Positions 34,764-48,698 of a stretch of DNA of 64,000 nt are shown here, in pieces. The DNA comes from Sinohyriopsis cumingii (lineage: Eukaryota > Mollusca > Bivalvia > Unionida > Unionidae), in NCBI GenBank assembly GCA_028554795.2, contig CM068828.1:9929314-9993313 (forward strand), read 5' to 3'. Under the pieces are notes generated by a model. The model saw only the letters and a list, made by a program, of their open reading frames with translations. It did no database searches and was not told where the DNA came from. The first letter of the stretch is position 1, and every line of letters begins with the position of its first letter. A program made the translations under genes and the position numbers.

Positions 34764-34961
34764 TTAAGTTTCAAATGAAAAAAGGGCCATCATTGTTACC
34801 ATATGCACAATATTTATGGTTATGAATATATATGCTGGCATTAGAACAACTTTCCAAGGTCTGATTTGTATGTTCATTGTTCTACATTATAATTATTTGC
34901 AGTTACAGCAGTTTCTTTCAGTTTACCATCACTGCCTTGTCAAGTTAAGATTTACATCACT

Positions 34962-35040
34962 CCCTCGATAACTCACACCCCGATAACTCGCAAACCCGCT
35001 TGTAATGCATGGTCAGCCATGGATCCCGTTTTTTTGGCCA
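34962..35040. mobile_element. Possible pogo/Tigger-like transposon end
   Basis: CCTCGATAACTCACACCCCG and CGATAACTCGCAAACC resemble the repeated TAACTCGAAC-type termini of pogo-like elements. Downstream TGGATCCCGTT recurs near 36329. No matching second terminus was found. Confidence 0.3.
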
Positions 35041-36284
35041 TAAATTATCAAAAGAATGACCGCCTTTTGTTGAATTTGAAGAAAATCATGATCACCCATT
35101 TTATCGTTGTAAACAGTAGATAGGACCTGGAAATTTTAATAAACATTATGAAATTATCAGCTTTTAATAAGAAGTCATACATTTTTTACATTTTCTTTCC
35201 AAATGACATTCTTTGTATACTGTGAGTAACAGTATTCACCGAATTTTTGATGAATGAAAATGTCTCTTGTGCCTACTGGAGGCAGTGCTTTAATAGATAA
35301 AAACTAATTAAATAATGTTTTCTTATCATGTGAAATTTGTATTTTAGTTCTATCTTTTAGTTAGGTTTAAGTGTAATGATCATAAATGAAATGTGCTCTT
35401 GTGTATTCAAATGTAAATTTTGTTAATTTACTGTAACGGCTATGTTGCAAGTGTTCCTCTGATAACCTAATTCAGTGTCGACTGTGTTTTCATATCTCAC
35501 TTGCAGAAATATTTGTTGTATTGTTGCACTCGATTAAAAGCTGACCTCTTTTGTATTATCACGTTAATTGAATCTTTTGTATATGATGAAGAATGTGGAG
35601 TAATAGAGAGTTAAAAGGCATGCAAATCCTACAAACACAGGATCTAGCAGCCTGTTCGTTTTGGGGTGAAATCATTTCAGTTGATCAGTGAACACTGTTG
35701 TAAATATTATTGTGCATTTAGTATAATTAAACTACCTGAAATTAAGCTAATCAGTCATAAATGTGATCAAAGATAGCATGGCAACCAAGTGAAATTAATA
35801 CTTTGTGACATAAAGTGCTTTTTGTTTATACAAATGTGGATCACTGTGGAGAAGAAAGTTTCAGAAAAATCCTGAATTGGCACTTAGAGATATCCTCAAG
35901 GATGAGAAGAAATTTAACTGTTACTTGCAATGAAATCACAGCATCAATATTTTACTTACTGAAAAGTACACAAATTAAGTTTGGACGTAGATGATTGTTA
36001 GACGAAATAAATGTCACTATTTTTGCAAAAAAGGAATCTTGTTTCATGATGCATTAATGGGTAGTCTGCTTCCCTGCTTGTAGACTCTCTAATTTGAACT
36101 CTTTTATAACATAATAAGCAAGGAACCAAACTAATCAACAGCAACAAAATTCAGTGACATAATACACAAAGTTAATCTCATAGTGATTATAAAATGAGTA
36201 TTTAGCCATTAAACAGCCCATTCCCCCTCCCCTGCAGTGGTTTTGTCCAGCAGGGATGCGAACACTTATTATTTTTCTGAAGTC

Positions 36285-36372
36285 CCTGGGTAACTCACGC
36301 CCTCACTTACGGTGCATTCTGTGTTTATGGATCCCGTTGGGAATGAGATATCAAGGAAGAGGTGTACTTTAT
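36285..36372. mobile_element. Possible small pogo-like fragment
   Basis: CCTGGGTAACTCACGCCCTC followed by TTTATGGATCCCGTTGGG and GATATCAAGGAAGAGG, partly shared with 34962-35040. Low-confidence relic. Confidence 0.25.
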
Positions 36373-36865
36373 AAAATTGTTGATGTTGTCTTAAAATGTT
36401 TTATGGTATTCAGCCACACCAAGCAGTGCCAGTAAAGTGGAAGGTGACTAATGTACTTTTATAAGTCTGACACCCATTAATGTTGTGAAATGTACATCTT
36501 TTGTTATCAGTGCTTGGTGTTTTGAGCTTTTAGATCTGGTATAAATGTTTTTTAAAAGTTGCTGGCAGTGATTCCATTTAATGTTTGTGGCTGTAGATAG
36601 ACATATAAAACAAACTGCAATTTTTATGAACAAATGGCTGAATATATAAATGAGTGACAAACACCTTGGACCAGGTTGACACAGAAATAGAGATCAGGCA
36701 GGAAATGACATGTAAGCTTGCTTTGTTTTCATTAATCACTTAATAGGTATAACTTGACTGGTTCTTTTGGCATAGATAGGTTGTACTTGAGTACTGGATG
36801 GAAGAGTAGTGATTTTTTATTTATGCATTCCAGTGAAAGAAAATCCCAAGGCTTTCAAGTGAACA

Positions 36866-37992
36866 TGTCTATATTACAACTCTGTGGTCTCAAGCAGAGT
36901 AATAGAAAAAAGCGAAATCCAATAAGTTTTGTAATATTCAACAAATAATTTATTTCTCTAGACAACAAAATGAAATTTGAAATAGAACTTTGTATTTCAC
37001 ATTAAATTCCAAATAATCCAACAAGTTTTATCACCAGTCCTAATGAATAAAGTTCTATTAAATTCCAGTGGTGTTCAAATTAAGATCCAGCACTGAAGGC
37101 ATCGATGTGTCTGTTGTTTTGAATGTACATGTTCTAATGTACCAGTGCCCTGAAGTGTGATGATGTGCTAACAGTCTTCCAATTAATCACAATAATTTAA
37201 TACATTATCCTTGTCTGAATTCACTGTAATTCCAAATTAATGTTCCTGCCCAAGAATATTATTTAGGAGCACTATCTGTCTCCAGTGAATAATAATTTTG
37301 AATAAATAACTCAACCCAAATCAAATACTGAGCACAACAATAAGATTGTTTCTGTTACAAGGTGTTAAAGCAAGAATGAATAATTTCTCAAGTAAACATG
37401 ATTATATATAAAACAAACTAAGACACCAAAGAAGGGTTAGAGCATCTGCCTTTGATGCAGGATATAGTGGGTTCAAACCCTGGCCAAGTCATGCTAAAGA
37501 CTTATAAAAATGGTGCTACCAACTGCCACAACTCACGCTCAGCATTCTGAGGTTAATGTTACGACTGGCCGCCCTGGAGTCGGGATAATGTGACTGGGTG
37601 GGACTTGATGCTGTATGTCTTTGGCAAGATGATCCAGTGCTAGGCATCACTATAAACTGCCACATGGCAGGCATAGCAATATGACTGAAAATTGTTAATG
37701 CTACATTAAAAATTCAGATCAGAAACACATACACACAAAACAAGAGCCAGTATGTAAGACAAAAGTTCATCTAGCACAAGTTATAATTAGACAAGGTTTG
37801 GTACTAAAATTATAATAAAGAACATGGTAACCATAATGTCCTGGACTCAGAATAAGATAATAATCATAATATTTAACCCACACTACTTGAGAAATATAAA
37901 CTATGTAATTCTTTACAAAATAAAAACAGCATCAGTGTCTCTAGTCAGGAATTTGATTTTGGACAAGGTCAAGTTCAAAATATAATTATACA
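36866..37992 (-). mobile_element. Inverted LTR (solo), carrying a SINE
   Basis: Starts TGTCTATATTACAACTC, the reverse complement of the LTR 3' end that precedes the PBS at 15556. It continues through GTTTTGTAATATTCAACAAA and CACAACAATAAGATTG to GATTTTGGACAAGGTCAAGT near the right end. No retroelement coding sequence lies on either side, so it looks like a solo LTR. Without the 320-bp SINE it is about 0.8 kb. The short flanks TGAACA and TGATCA could be a decayed target duplication. Confidence 0.65.
37417..37736 (+). mobile_element. tRNA-derived SINE (family A)
   Basis: The head GGGTTAGAGCATCTGCCTTT and B box GTGGGTTCAAACCC are followed by the family-A body (GGGATAATGTGACTGGGTGG) and an ACACAC tail. 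Flanked by AAAACAA at 37410-37416 and 37737-37743, a plausible 7-bp target duplication. It is inserted in an LTR at a different position from the SINE at 14459. Confidence 0.85.
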
Positions 37993-38262
37993 TGATCATG
38001 GAGAAAAACATCTTGCATATAATACGCTGTTCTGAGTCATCATTTAATGGAATCTCTGCGTTATATATGGACTGTAGAATCCGAAGCACTGTCATTTCAA
38101 GCCTATGAATTCCTACCATCAGTCAGGGTCATTTGAAACTCTAATCAGTTTCAGTTCAATAAATTTTGTATAATCACAAGTCTGCAACCTTCAGAAATAA
38201 TATGTCATGATTGAATTGTAGAAAATGTACTTGGAGAATGAACTCACTCATTTTGTTTGTCT
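37965..38262 (+). repeat. ~300-bp direct duplication, copy 1
   Basis: Near-identical to 42686-43003: both contain TATACATGATCATGGAGAAA, CTCTGCGTTATATATGGACT, CCTACCATCAGTCAGGGTCA and AATCAGTTTCAGTTCAATAA. Copy 1 lacks a 27-bp segment near its start. Its first ~28 bp are the end of the inverted LTR. Confidence 0.9.
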
Positions 38263-39176
38263 ATTAGATGAAACAATTTGTATCAAGGTAATAAAACTGA
38301 TTCCCGTCAGATGCCATCCTAGTTTGACCCAGAATCATTTATGTGGCAATATGCTCATTTGAAACCTGTTTTCTATACTTAAAAAGTCCATCTTTTACAG
38401 TGTGAGCTGTAATCGTAATCATAATCAGTGATTTCAGAAGAACAGTAATTGTAATTGTAATGGTCCTTCACAGGTAGTGTAATTGCATAGTGTAATCATG
38501 AGTACAAATGATTACAACCAAAAACAGTAACTACTAAACTTGTTGATGTATGTGAACAATGTTAAGTAGTGCTCATTTTGCATGTTAATTTGTATGTAAA
38601 TAATTGTCAATAAACATTTACTTTGGCTTGAAATTGTTTGTTTTTTAGTTATGTGGTGTATGATACCTGCCTGGAACAAAATAAAAAGATCAGCAAATAC
38701 AAAGGCATCATAATCATTGCCCTTCAATCATAATCACAATAATGGTTTCTAAATGAGGTGCAATAATAATCGTAGTCATCAGTGCCAGACAACCTGTAAT
38801 AATATTTGTAATCAAGCACCTGTAATCGACCCCATGCCGAAGGCCTAAGACATAGACTTTACTATAATTATTATGGATGTGGGGACTGAAATAAGCATGC
38901 CTATAATGGAAGGTGGGACTGTTATAAGCATGCATAAGAGATGGACTTCAGTAGGCTTATAATAGGGAAGATTTTAGGAGCTTTGATCTGCATGTCTAAG
39001 ATTTTAAATATTTTGTGTCACCCTAGTGCAATGCACATAGTTTAATATGTTGAAACATGAAAAGGGAAATGAGTTACTAAACAAATCATGTTGGGTGGGG
39101 GACAACATGCTTTTCAGCTGTACAGTATATATATTATTTATCTACATTAGATACTGTGGGAAAAAAATTAAGTTGC

Positions 39177-39345
39177 ATGAACAGAAATGTGCACCTGTCA
39201 CAGAAGATACTTTAAAATATATATACAGAAATGTGCATCTGTACAGAAGATACTTTATGTGTACAGAAATGTTCACCTGTACAGAAGATACTTTATGTGT
39301 ACAGAAATGTGCACCTGTACAGAAGATACTTTAAAATATATGTGC
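39177..39345. repeat. 38-bp tandem repeat, about 4 copies
   Basis: The unit reads ACAGAAATGTGCACCTGTAC followed by AGAAGATACTTTATGTGT. Outer copies carry a TTTAAAATATAT variant. Confidence 0.85.
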
Positions 39346-42165
39346 AGCAAATTGCATGAACAGAAAAAAGTGCACATCAACAGGGCTCAAACGGGTCACA
39401 AGAATGGGGGAAATGTCCCATCCTTCAGAAAAATGGGGGAAATGACCTCTCCCTTCAGGAAAAAATAATGGAATAAGCAAGGGAGTTTTGAGAGAAGTGA
39501 GAGAGAAGTCTATTAAAGTTAGTTTTCCTTCGCGTCACAATTTATTTTACTGTGGAATGAAATTATCTGTAAGGTTCAGAGCAGAATAAATTATCATTCA
39601 TGAGCTTGATATAGTTTGAAATTTTACACAAAAGTAATGCTTGAAGTACAGATGTTTCTTCCATGTGTGGAAAGGAATGACAATCTTTTGCAAAAGAAAT
39701 ATGATTCTAACATTGCTAAAAAGATTGAATTAATTGTAGCAGTATTTATCTTGTGAAGACAAACACTAGTGTGTAAAGAATGCATTTATGAAATGTTTTG
39801 AAAACTAAAGATTTTGTTCTGATATTTGTATTCATGTATAAAGTTCTTTACTCACTTCTGTTCCTTGTCACCTCTCTTGTTTTTTCTTTTTCTTTTTTTT
39901 TCGTGCGTGGTTATTTTGGAACTTGTTTTTATTGTTGATTCCAATGAATATATTAAGTATTTGGAATACTTTGGATGTTACCCTCTGGATCACATTACAG
40001 ATGGATAACTATTCCTGAGGATTTCAACACCTTGTCTTTAGGATTAAAACAAATAAGGTCAGTGGTAATCTATTTTGTCTTTCAAGTCACCTTGCCACAT
40101 ACAACACACTATGCAAAGCAGTGGATGAATTATATCCGTCAGAATTATATTGTATCAATGGGACCATTTATCTGCAGCTGATAGGAGGGTCTCTGTGTGT
40201 CACAGTGACCCTAGCTTTAAATGTGCTTTAAGCTACTTGGCTAGGACCCTACATTGGTGTGTCAATAACATGCTGAAAAGACCTTTCATCAAAAATAAAC
40301 TTTATGAAATATATTTTGAGGCACAATTCAAAAGCCATACTTTATTGCTCAGGGGTGTGAGTGGTCTCCAAATAAGAAGGCAAAATGGCCATCTCTTATA
40401 TGAAAAAGAAAGGGAACTTCTTTTTAAAAACCCATTTCTAGTTGATTTTTTGTCCACTAGTTTGAGCCCTGTGGAAAAAAGTATGGAATGTACATAAAGC
40501 ATGTTACATGTTCAGAGCAAACAGTGCACATTTTTTTATTTTACTTGCACCATATGCTTTTTAACACACCTACAGCAAGGTGTACTTATACAGAAAAATA
40601 AATTCTCAGTGAAACCTTTATGGTTATAAGTCACAAGCCCAGGGTGGGAAGACAGTATCACACTTGGACTCTAGAACCAGTTTGCTTAGACCTTTCTTTC
40701 ATTTATGACTCTACCATCTGTCTGCCTCCAAAGGTCATTGGCAAAGAAAAATGTACCCAATATATGTATCAGAAAAAGAGCATGCAAGACAGATCGTTTC
40801 TTGGAATATTTGTTTTAAAAAATGTGACTTGCTTCTTTTATGCCACGTAGAAAACAAACAGTACCATGCATCATGGATTTCAGTTTATCAACTTCATCTG
40901 TGATGGTGGGGCAAGAGATTATGCAGATTTAGGTATCCACTCTGTTGTGGGAAGCCATTACAGACTTGAATGCAGTTATAGTGGGTTTTAGAGGACCCAT
41001 GTCTGATTTTACTGCAACTGACATGGGAGTCTACAATCTAAAAAAAAAACAGATGTGAGACACCCCAATGTGATAAAAGACCTGCCAGCCCTTCAGATTT
41101 TAACGTAAGTCTTAATTAAAAAACCTTTAAATAATGGTTTTATGGAATAATTGCCTGAGATACAAATTCATCATCATTGCAATCAAGTCCAAATAGTGTC
41201 TTTTCCAGGTTTGGTCATGGTGAAGTTTTTCATTTTAGATTAAGTTGAGTTCATCAGGGAACCAAACCTTACAGGATTACCTTGGTCACTTTAATCTGCC
41301 TGTTTTTCATGCAGAGCATGGCATGATTGATTGGTTGCTTACAACATTTTCTAGAAAGGTCATCCAACAAATAAAAACAGATTTAAGGAGGATCATCCTC
41401 TTATAAAATGAAAACAGTTCACCTCTTATAAAGTTTAATCAATCAGCAGAGAACTATAAAAAGGAATATTCAGATTCTTGAAAAGAAAGCAGGAAGGAAT
41501 GACGACAGTTATATTTATAATACCTCATGGCATGGCAATCTGAGTGTCTCGTGGTAGGAGAGATGATTGCCATTGCCAAATGAAATTCAAATAAAACCCA
41601 AAGATTGTGGCAAGCTGAGAGATCTAGCAAGAGGCGATTGAACTCCATGTTATTTTGGAGCTACTGGAGGTGGTTATGATCTACAAGTACATGTGCTTTG
41701 CAGCCTTTTATTTGAAAATAATGTTTGCTTCCACTGCATCAAATCAATTGTCTGAACATTATTAATGCATGTTTTACAAGCTGACAATAGCTGTACATGT
41801 TTCATTAGATTTTACTGAAAACTGGTCAGAATTGTGGACAATTATCAACTGCCTTACTGGGAAAGTTTAGTTAGTGTTTGTAGGTCTGCTGTAAACATGA
41901 AAATGCCAGATGTTAATGTCATATTTGTACAAACTGTACTTTCATTGCATGTGGTGTTTATCAGTGGCATAAATAGGCATTTACAGAGACACATGTGCAT
42001 TTGTATAATAAAAGTCAAAAAACTGTTTTACATTTCCTGGATATCCACCAACCCCTGCCCCCATGACAGTTCAGTACTGTACAGACATACTCACAAAAAT
42101 TGCCTAGCTGTGGCCCCATTCATCAGCAGTACGAACCTGCAACCATACATTCATGATGAAATCTA

Positions 42166-42495
42166 TATAGACCGCTTTGGTGGTCTAAGTGATGAGAGCA
42201 TCCACTTCAGATGTGGGAGGTCGCTGGTTCGAACCCTGGCAGCTGAGTCATGCCAAAGACAAAAAAATGATACTAGCAGCTGCCTCACATGGCATGCAGC
42301 ATTGAGAGGTTAGTGTTAGGATTGGTCGGCCTGGTGTCAGGATAATGTGACTGGGTGGCATGTCTGTGGCATAATGCCCTAGTGCTAGACATCACTATAA
42401 ACTGCCACACTGCAGACATCATAGTGATATGACTGAATTTTTTTTAAAGATTTGTTTGAAATTAAATCTCACACGCACACACACACACTCTTATA
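42166..42495 (+). mobile_element. tRNA-derived SINE (family A)
   Basis: The head TTTGGTGGTCTAAGTGATGA (decayed A box) and B box CTGGTTCGAACCCTGG are followed by GTCAGGATAATGTGACTGGG, CACTATAAACTGCCACACTG and an ACACAC tail. AAATCTA at 42159-42165 and 42496-42502 is a plausible target duplication. The B box is the best preserved of the family here. Confidence 0.88.
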
Positions 42496-42685
42496 AAATC
42501 TACAATATATTTTACCCTGTATCGGGTGGTGGTGGTGGGGTTTCTTGTCCAATGTAAGGAAATGATATTTCATCGATGTACTTGTTGTACTGGTAATATC
42601 CACACTATTTCCTATACCCAGTTTTACCAAGGTATTGAAAGCAGTAAAATAAAATGCATAAGACTTTGTGTAAGAGAGCTCTCAA

Positions 42686-43003
42686 GTCCAAAATATAGTT
42701 ATACATGATCATGGAGAAAAACTTACAAATGCAGATTAAATACACATAACATCTTGCATATAATTCGCTGTGCTGAGTCATCATTTAATTGAATCTCTGC
42801 GTTATATATGGACTGTAGAATCCGAAACACTGTCATTTCAAGCCTGTGCACTCCTACCATCAGTCAGGGTCATTTAAAACTCTAATCAGTTTCAGTTCAA
42901 TAAATTTGGTATGATCATGAGTATGCAACCTTCAGAAATAATGTCATGATTGGGTTGTAGAAAATGTACTCAGAGGATGAACCCACTCATTTTATTTGTC
43001 ATT
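42686..43003 (+). repeat. ~300-bp direct duplication, copy 2
   Basis: Second copy of 37965-38262, in the same orientation and 4.7 kb away. It differs by scattered substitutions and an extra 27 bp containing AATGCAGATTAAATACACAT. Confidence 0.9.
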
Positions 43004-43034
43004 CTTCCTTTACATGAGAGTTGCAAGAAATTTT

Positions 43035-44072
43035 TGCCAAATGCACATCATATTCAAATAATTTACCAAATACACAGCATGTCCAGATGAGCTACCAAAT
43101 ACATGTACATGGCATATTCATATAATTTACCAAGTACACAGCGTATCCAAATAATTTACCAAGAACAAAAAATATTCAAATAATTTACCAAATACACAGC
43201 ATGTCCAGATGAGCTACCAAATACATGTACATGGCATATTCAAATAATTTACCAAGTACACAGTGTATCCAAATAATTTACCAAGGACACAAAATATTTA
43301 AATAATTTACCAAATACACAGCATGTCCAGATAAGTTACCAAATACATGGCATATTCAGATAATTTACCAAGTACAGAGCATATCCAAATAATTTACCAA
43401 TTACACAGCGTGTCCAAATAAGTTACCAAATAAATGGCATAGTCAAATAATTTACCAAATACAAAGCATATTCAAATAATTTACCAAATACATGTACACA
43501 AGCATATCCAAATAATTTACCAAGTACACAAAATATTCAAATAATTTGCCAAATACTTGTACACAGCATAGTCAAATAATTTACCAAGTACACAAAATAT
43601 TCAAATAATTTACCAAATACACAGCATATTCAAATAATTTACCAAGTACACAAAATATTCATATAATTTACCAAGTACACAGCATATCCAAATAATTTAC
43701 CAAATACACAGCATATTCAAATAATTGACCAAATACATGTACACAGCATATCCAAATCATTTATCAAGTACACAGCATATCCAAATAATTTACCAAATGC
43801 ACAGCATATTCAAATAATTTACCAAATACATGTACACAGCATATCCAAATAATTTATCAAGTACACAGCATATCCAAATAATTTACCAAGTACACAAAAT
43901 ATTCAGATAATTTACCAAATACTTGTACACAGCATATCCAAATAATTTACCAAGTACACAGAATATTTAGAAAATTTACCAAATACATATAAATTAAATA
44001 ATTTACCAAATACACTGCTTATCCAAATAATTTATGAAGTACACAGCATATTCAAAATAATTTACTAAACTA
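43035..44072. repeat. ~29-bp tandem repeat (variable length), about 34 copies
   Basis: The unit is about CAAATAATTTACCAAATACACAGCATATT. A longer variant carries ATGTACA before CAGCAT and another has ACAAAATATT. Mixed 28-35 bp units give a loosely ordered array. Confidence 0.9.
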
Positions 44073-44869
44073 AATAAATATCTGAAACTTCAGATATAAT
44101 TTTTTATATCTAAACTTCTTGTGCAAGAAAATAATTCAATGATTTTAATTTACTGAAAATAACCTTTTAACTTTAAAAAAAATCACCATTACATATTCAA
44201 TGATTGCATGAAGACTGAAAGTTGACATATTTTCAGTACCATGATTATTAATATTATTATTATTATTATAGATTCTTTTTTCAAAGATACTTGCAGCATT
44301 AAATTTTGAGACTGATACTGTAATTATAACAAAGAGAGATTACAGATGCTATTCTAAATACAAGTACTTGAGGCATAATGATGTATAGACATATATACCA
44401 TAATTCTGTCTAATGCTTATTGAATAATACCTGCGTGGCATTGTATTTTATAATCACAAGAGAACTGGAAAAATGCTCTTCAGCACTTGTATCAATAGAC
44501 TTTAAAATAACATTGGTTATTCAAGTATGACATTTTCTAACGAGTTGGAATTATCTTATTGTAAGAATTTGTTAACAAAATTAAGAAATAAATAAAAAAT
44601 TTGGATACCACTTGCTATGCAGAAAAAAATAAATATGTTTTGTATTTAAGAAGGAATTTGAAGTTATTAATTGGTTTATTGACAAGCAGCTGTTGTGATT
44701 TTGTCAATAAAGTGTAATTGGTTACAACAGCTGCACCAGAGGTCATATTGCTTGTGGACTGGTGGGTAAAAAGACAAAGAGAATAAATAATTAAAATTGA
44801 ATTCAAATATGTCTTGGGATCTATTAGAAATGCATATGGGATTTGTATCTAATGAAGCTGAATGCAGTG

Positions 44870-45455
44870 AATAGTCTTATTAACATGTATTATGACTTAA
44901 ATACAGTGAATAGTATAACATGTATTATGACTTAAATGCAGTGAATAGTCAGCATGTATTATGACTTCACGGCAATGAATATTCTAGCATGTATTATTAC
45001 TTCAGTGCAATGAATAGTATAACGTATTATGACTTAAATGCAGTGAATAGTCTAACATTATTATGACTTCATTGCAGTGAATAGTCTAACATGATTACGA
45101 TTTGAGTGAATAATCGAACATGTATTGTGTCCTAAGTAAATAGTCTAACATGTATTACGATTTCAGTGAATAGTCTTGCATTGGTTATGATGTTAGTGAA
45201 TAGTGTAACATGATTATGACTTAGTAAATAGTCTAGCATGTATTATGACTTCAATGAATAGTCTAACATGTATTATGACTTTTGTGAATAGTCTTACATG
45301 TACTGCCTTCAGTGAATAGTCTTAAGTGTACTATGACATCAGTGAATAGTCTTACATGTACTGTAACTTAAGTGAATAGTCTTACATGAACCATGACTTC
45401 AGTGAATAGTCTTGCATGTCTTACAACATTAGTGGATAGTCTAGCATGTAATATG
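44870..45455. repeat. ~30-bp tandem repeat, about 19 diverged copies
   Basis: The unit is about AGTGAATAGTCTAACATGTATTATGACTTC. Copies differ by substitutions and 1-5 bp indels, more diverged than the other arrays. Confidence 0.85.
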
Positions 45456-46383
45456 ACAATAATTATAATGACCCTAGAATAACTTCAAAATGTTTAAAAC
45501 AAATAGGAGGTAATTTATAGTTGTGTTTGAAACCAAAACCAAAGAAGTTCAGCCAGGGATAACATTAAAACCATCAAAAAAAATATGAAGACACATATAC
45601 ATAGCTATCGATTGGAGAAACGTGTTAGTGCCTCGCCACACATGTGACTTGTTAAATTTGGATACAATATATAAGACATTATTGATAAAAATGATGTGTT
45701 CAGTCATGTATGGAATACTTGTTAAAATAGTACTTCTTTTTTAAAATAAAATAAAAACTACTGTACAAAAACCTGAGTTTCTTTATTTACAGTAAACATT
45801 ATCAATCACAGAAAGAACATAATTTAAAACCAAGTCTGCATGATAGTATTACATGTATTTAAGTTGGATTCAATAAGATGATGATCATCATAATCATCAT
45901 GATTGTCATCATCATCATTTAGGTATTTTTAAGCTGTAGAGCTTATTGTAATAAATTGATTCGTGTCACTTGACCTATTCATTGGTGTGTAGTCATTTTT
46001 TTCAATTGCCAGCAGTGTTCAGTTCTTTTGTATAGTGTCAAATAAATCCCCAGTAAATACTTTTTTATAAAACCTGATTCTAGTTGGATGGAAGGATAGA
46101 TACAGCATATATGGTAGGTACATAAATAAATGAAGAAACAAATGAATCGAGTAAATATACTATATATAAAATTTATCTTATAATAGTTGTTTGTCAAATG
46201 TGATACTTGCTAAAAGAGATTTGTTGGTGTGGGAAAGTGACAGGTTAGTAAATCTACAGGTGCTTATTGGTACTTGAAATGTCACACAGCCTTTAGAATT
46301 GAGAATTATTTTTCTAGGGGAAAAAATGAATATATTTTGAGAGAGAGATAGCTTAAATGCAGATACACATGTAACTGCTATTG

Positions 46384-47770
46384 CATCAAGTCATCTTATA
46401 TCAATCATATCATTAATTCACATCAATCATATTATTAATTCACATCAGTCATATCATTAATTCACATAAATCATATCATTAACTCGCATCAGTCATATTA
46501 TTAATTCACATCAGTCATATCATTAATTCACATAAATCATATCATTAACTCGCATCAGTCATATTAATTATTCACATCAGTCATATCATTAATTCACATA
46601 AATCATATCATTAACTCACATCAATCATATTATTAATTCACATCAGTCATATCATTAATTCACATAAATCATATCATTAACTCGCATCAGTCATATTAAT
46701 TATTCACATCAGTCATATCATTAATTCACACAAATCATATCATTAACTCATATCAATCATTAATTATTCACATCAGTCATATCATTAATTCACATAAATC
46801 ATATCATTAACTCACATCAATCATATTAATTCACATCAGTCATATCATTAATTCACATAAATCATATCATTAACTCACATCAATCATATTATTAATTCAC
46901 ATCAGTCATATCATTAATTCACATAAATCATATCATTAACTCACATCAATCATATCATTAATTCACATAAATCATATCATTAACTCACATCAGTCATATT
47001 ATTAATTCACATCAGTCATATCATTAATTCACATAAATCATATCATTAACTCACATCAATCATATTATTAATTCACATCAGTCATATTAATTCACACCAG
47101 TCATATTATTAATTCACATAAATCATATCATTAACTCACATCTGTCTTATTCACATCAATCATATCATTAATTCACATCAATCATATCATTATTTCTTAT
47201 CAATCATGTCATTATTTCACATAAATCATAATTCACATAAATCATATCATTAATTCACATCAATTATATTAATTCACATCAATCATATCATTAATTCATA
47301 TCAATCATATCATTAATTTACATCAGTCATTGATTCACATCAATCATATTAACTCACATCAGTCATATTATTAATTCACATCAGTCATATCATTAATTCA
47401 CATCAGTCATATCATTAATTCACCTCAATCATATCATTAACTCACATCAATCATATTCACATCAATCATATTATTAATTCACATCAATCATATTAATTCA
47501 CATCAATCATATCATTATTTCTTGTCAATCATGTTTCACATTAATCATGTCATTATTTCACATAAATCATAATTCACATAAATCATATCATTAATTCATA
47601 TCAATCATATCATTAATTCACATTAATCATATTAATTCACATCAATCATATCATTAATTCACATCAATCATATCATTAATTCACATAAATCATTAATTCA
47701 CATCAATCATATCATTAATTCACATCAATCATTAATTCACATCAATCATATCATTAATTCACATCAATAA
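46384..47770. repeat. ~22-bp tandem repeat, about 60 copies
   Basis: The unit is about CATATCATTAATTCACATCA followed by AT or GT. Alternating forms (TTAATTCACATAAAT, TTAACTCACATCA) make a 66-88 bp super-period in the first half. A SINE follows about 30 bp after its end. Confidence 0.9.
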
Positions 47771-47799
47771 TATCAATAATTTGCAAGCAATGGGGAGTG

Positions 47800-48118
47800 T
47801 GTGTTATTTGGATTTTTAATGTAGCTTTAACAGTTTTTCAGTCATATCGCTTCAGTGTCTGCAGTGTGACAGTTTAAAGTGATGTCTAGCACTGGGGTAT
47901 CATGCCACAGACATGTAGCATAATGTCCCACCCAGTCACATTATCCTGATACCAGGCTGACCAGTCTTAACACTAACATCTTAATGCTGAGCGCCAAGTG
48001 AGGTAGCTGTTATTACCATATTTTACAGTCTTTGGTATGACTCGGCCTGGGTTCGAACCCATGACTTCTCGCCTCTGAGGCAGATGCTCTAACCATTAGG
48101 TCATCTGAGTGAACATTT
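47800..48118 (-). mobile_element. tRNA-derived SINE (family A)
   Basis: Reverse copy with GTGTGTG (reversed AC tail) at the left and a tRNA-like head at the right: ATGACCTAATGGTTAGAGCA as A box and TGGGTTCGAACCC's reverse, GGGTTCGAACCCA, as B box. The body matches the other family-A copies. No clear target duplication was found. Confidence 0.88.
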
Positions 48119-48698
48119 GGTGAAACTTTTTTAGTAGCACAAACATTTGGGGCAAATCAAGTTTCACTTACATTTACTGTAGCTGTATGCTTTAAATAAT
48201 AGTTGAACTAGATGACAGTATATGTTGGGTCCATACTGGAATCTAATATTTGGGCAAAAATATATTCTCTGCAGCAAGATTCAAGCACTGTTGGAGTAAG
48301 TGGACATGAGTGAATCAAGTTTAAAATTTAAATTGTTCAAAATAGTTGCTTTAAATATTAATTTTTGTATGTATAATATCATGTCTGGATAAAATAGACA
48401 TTGATGAACTATAGTTCATCTTTTTAGAACTAGTAAAACTGCTTCATAATTGGCAGCTTCAAAAAAAGCTTACAATAAACAACATCTGTCAACTGTTTTA
48501 ATACTAGATGTTCTCTTTACATACATTTATTGGTTGAGGTATCAGATAAAATATGTTCTCTGAATTATAATTTGTTTCCAGTTGGAGTACAAAAGTGAAC
48601 TTTTTTGATAATTATCCGTGAATTTTTGGTGGGAATTATGTTGATAGGAATGTAATGGATGGCGTTTGTGATCATCAAATTAGTGCCTAAATTAACTA

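Noticed and set aside
41834-42313. 159-residue + strand frame
   Set aside because: Its second half is SINE sequence (42166 onward) and the first half shows no domain or codon-like pattern.
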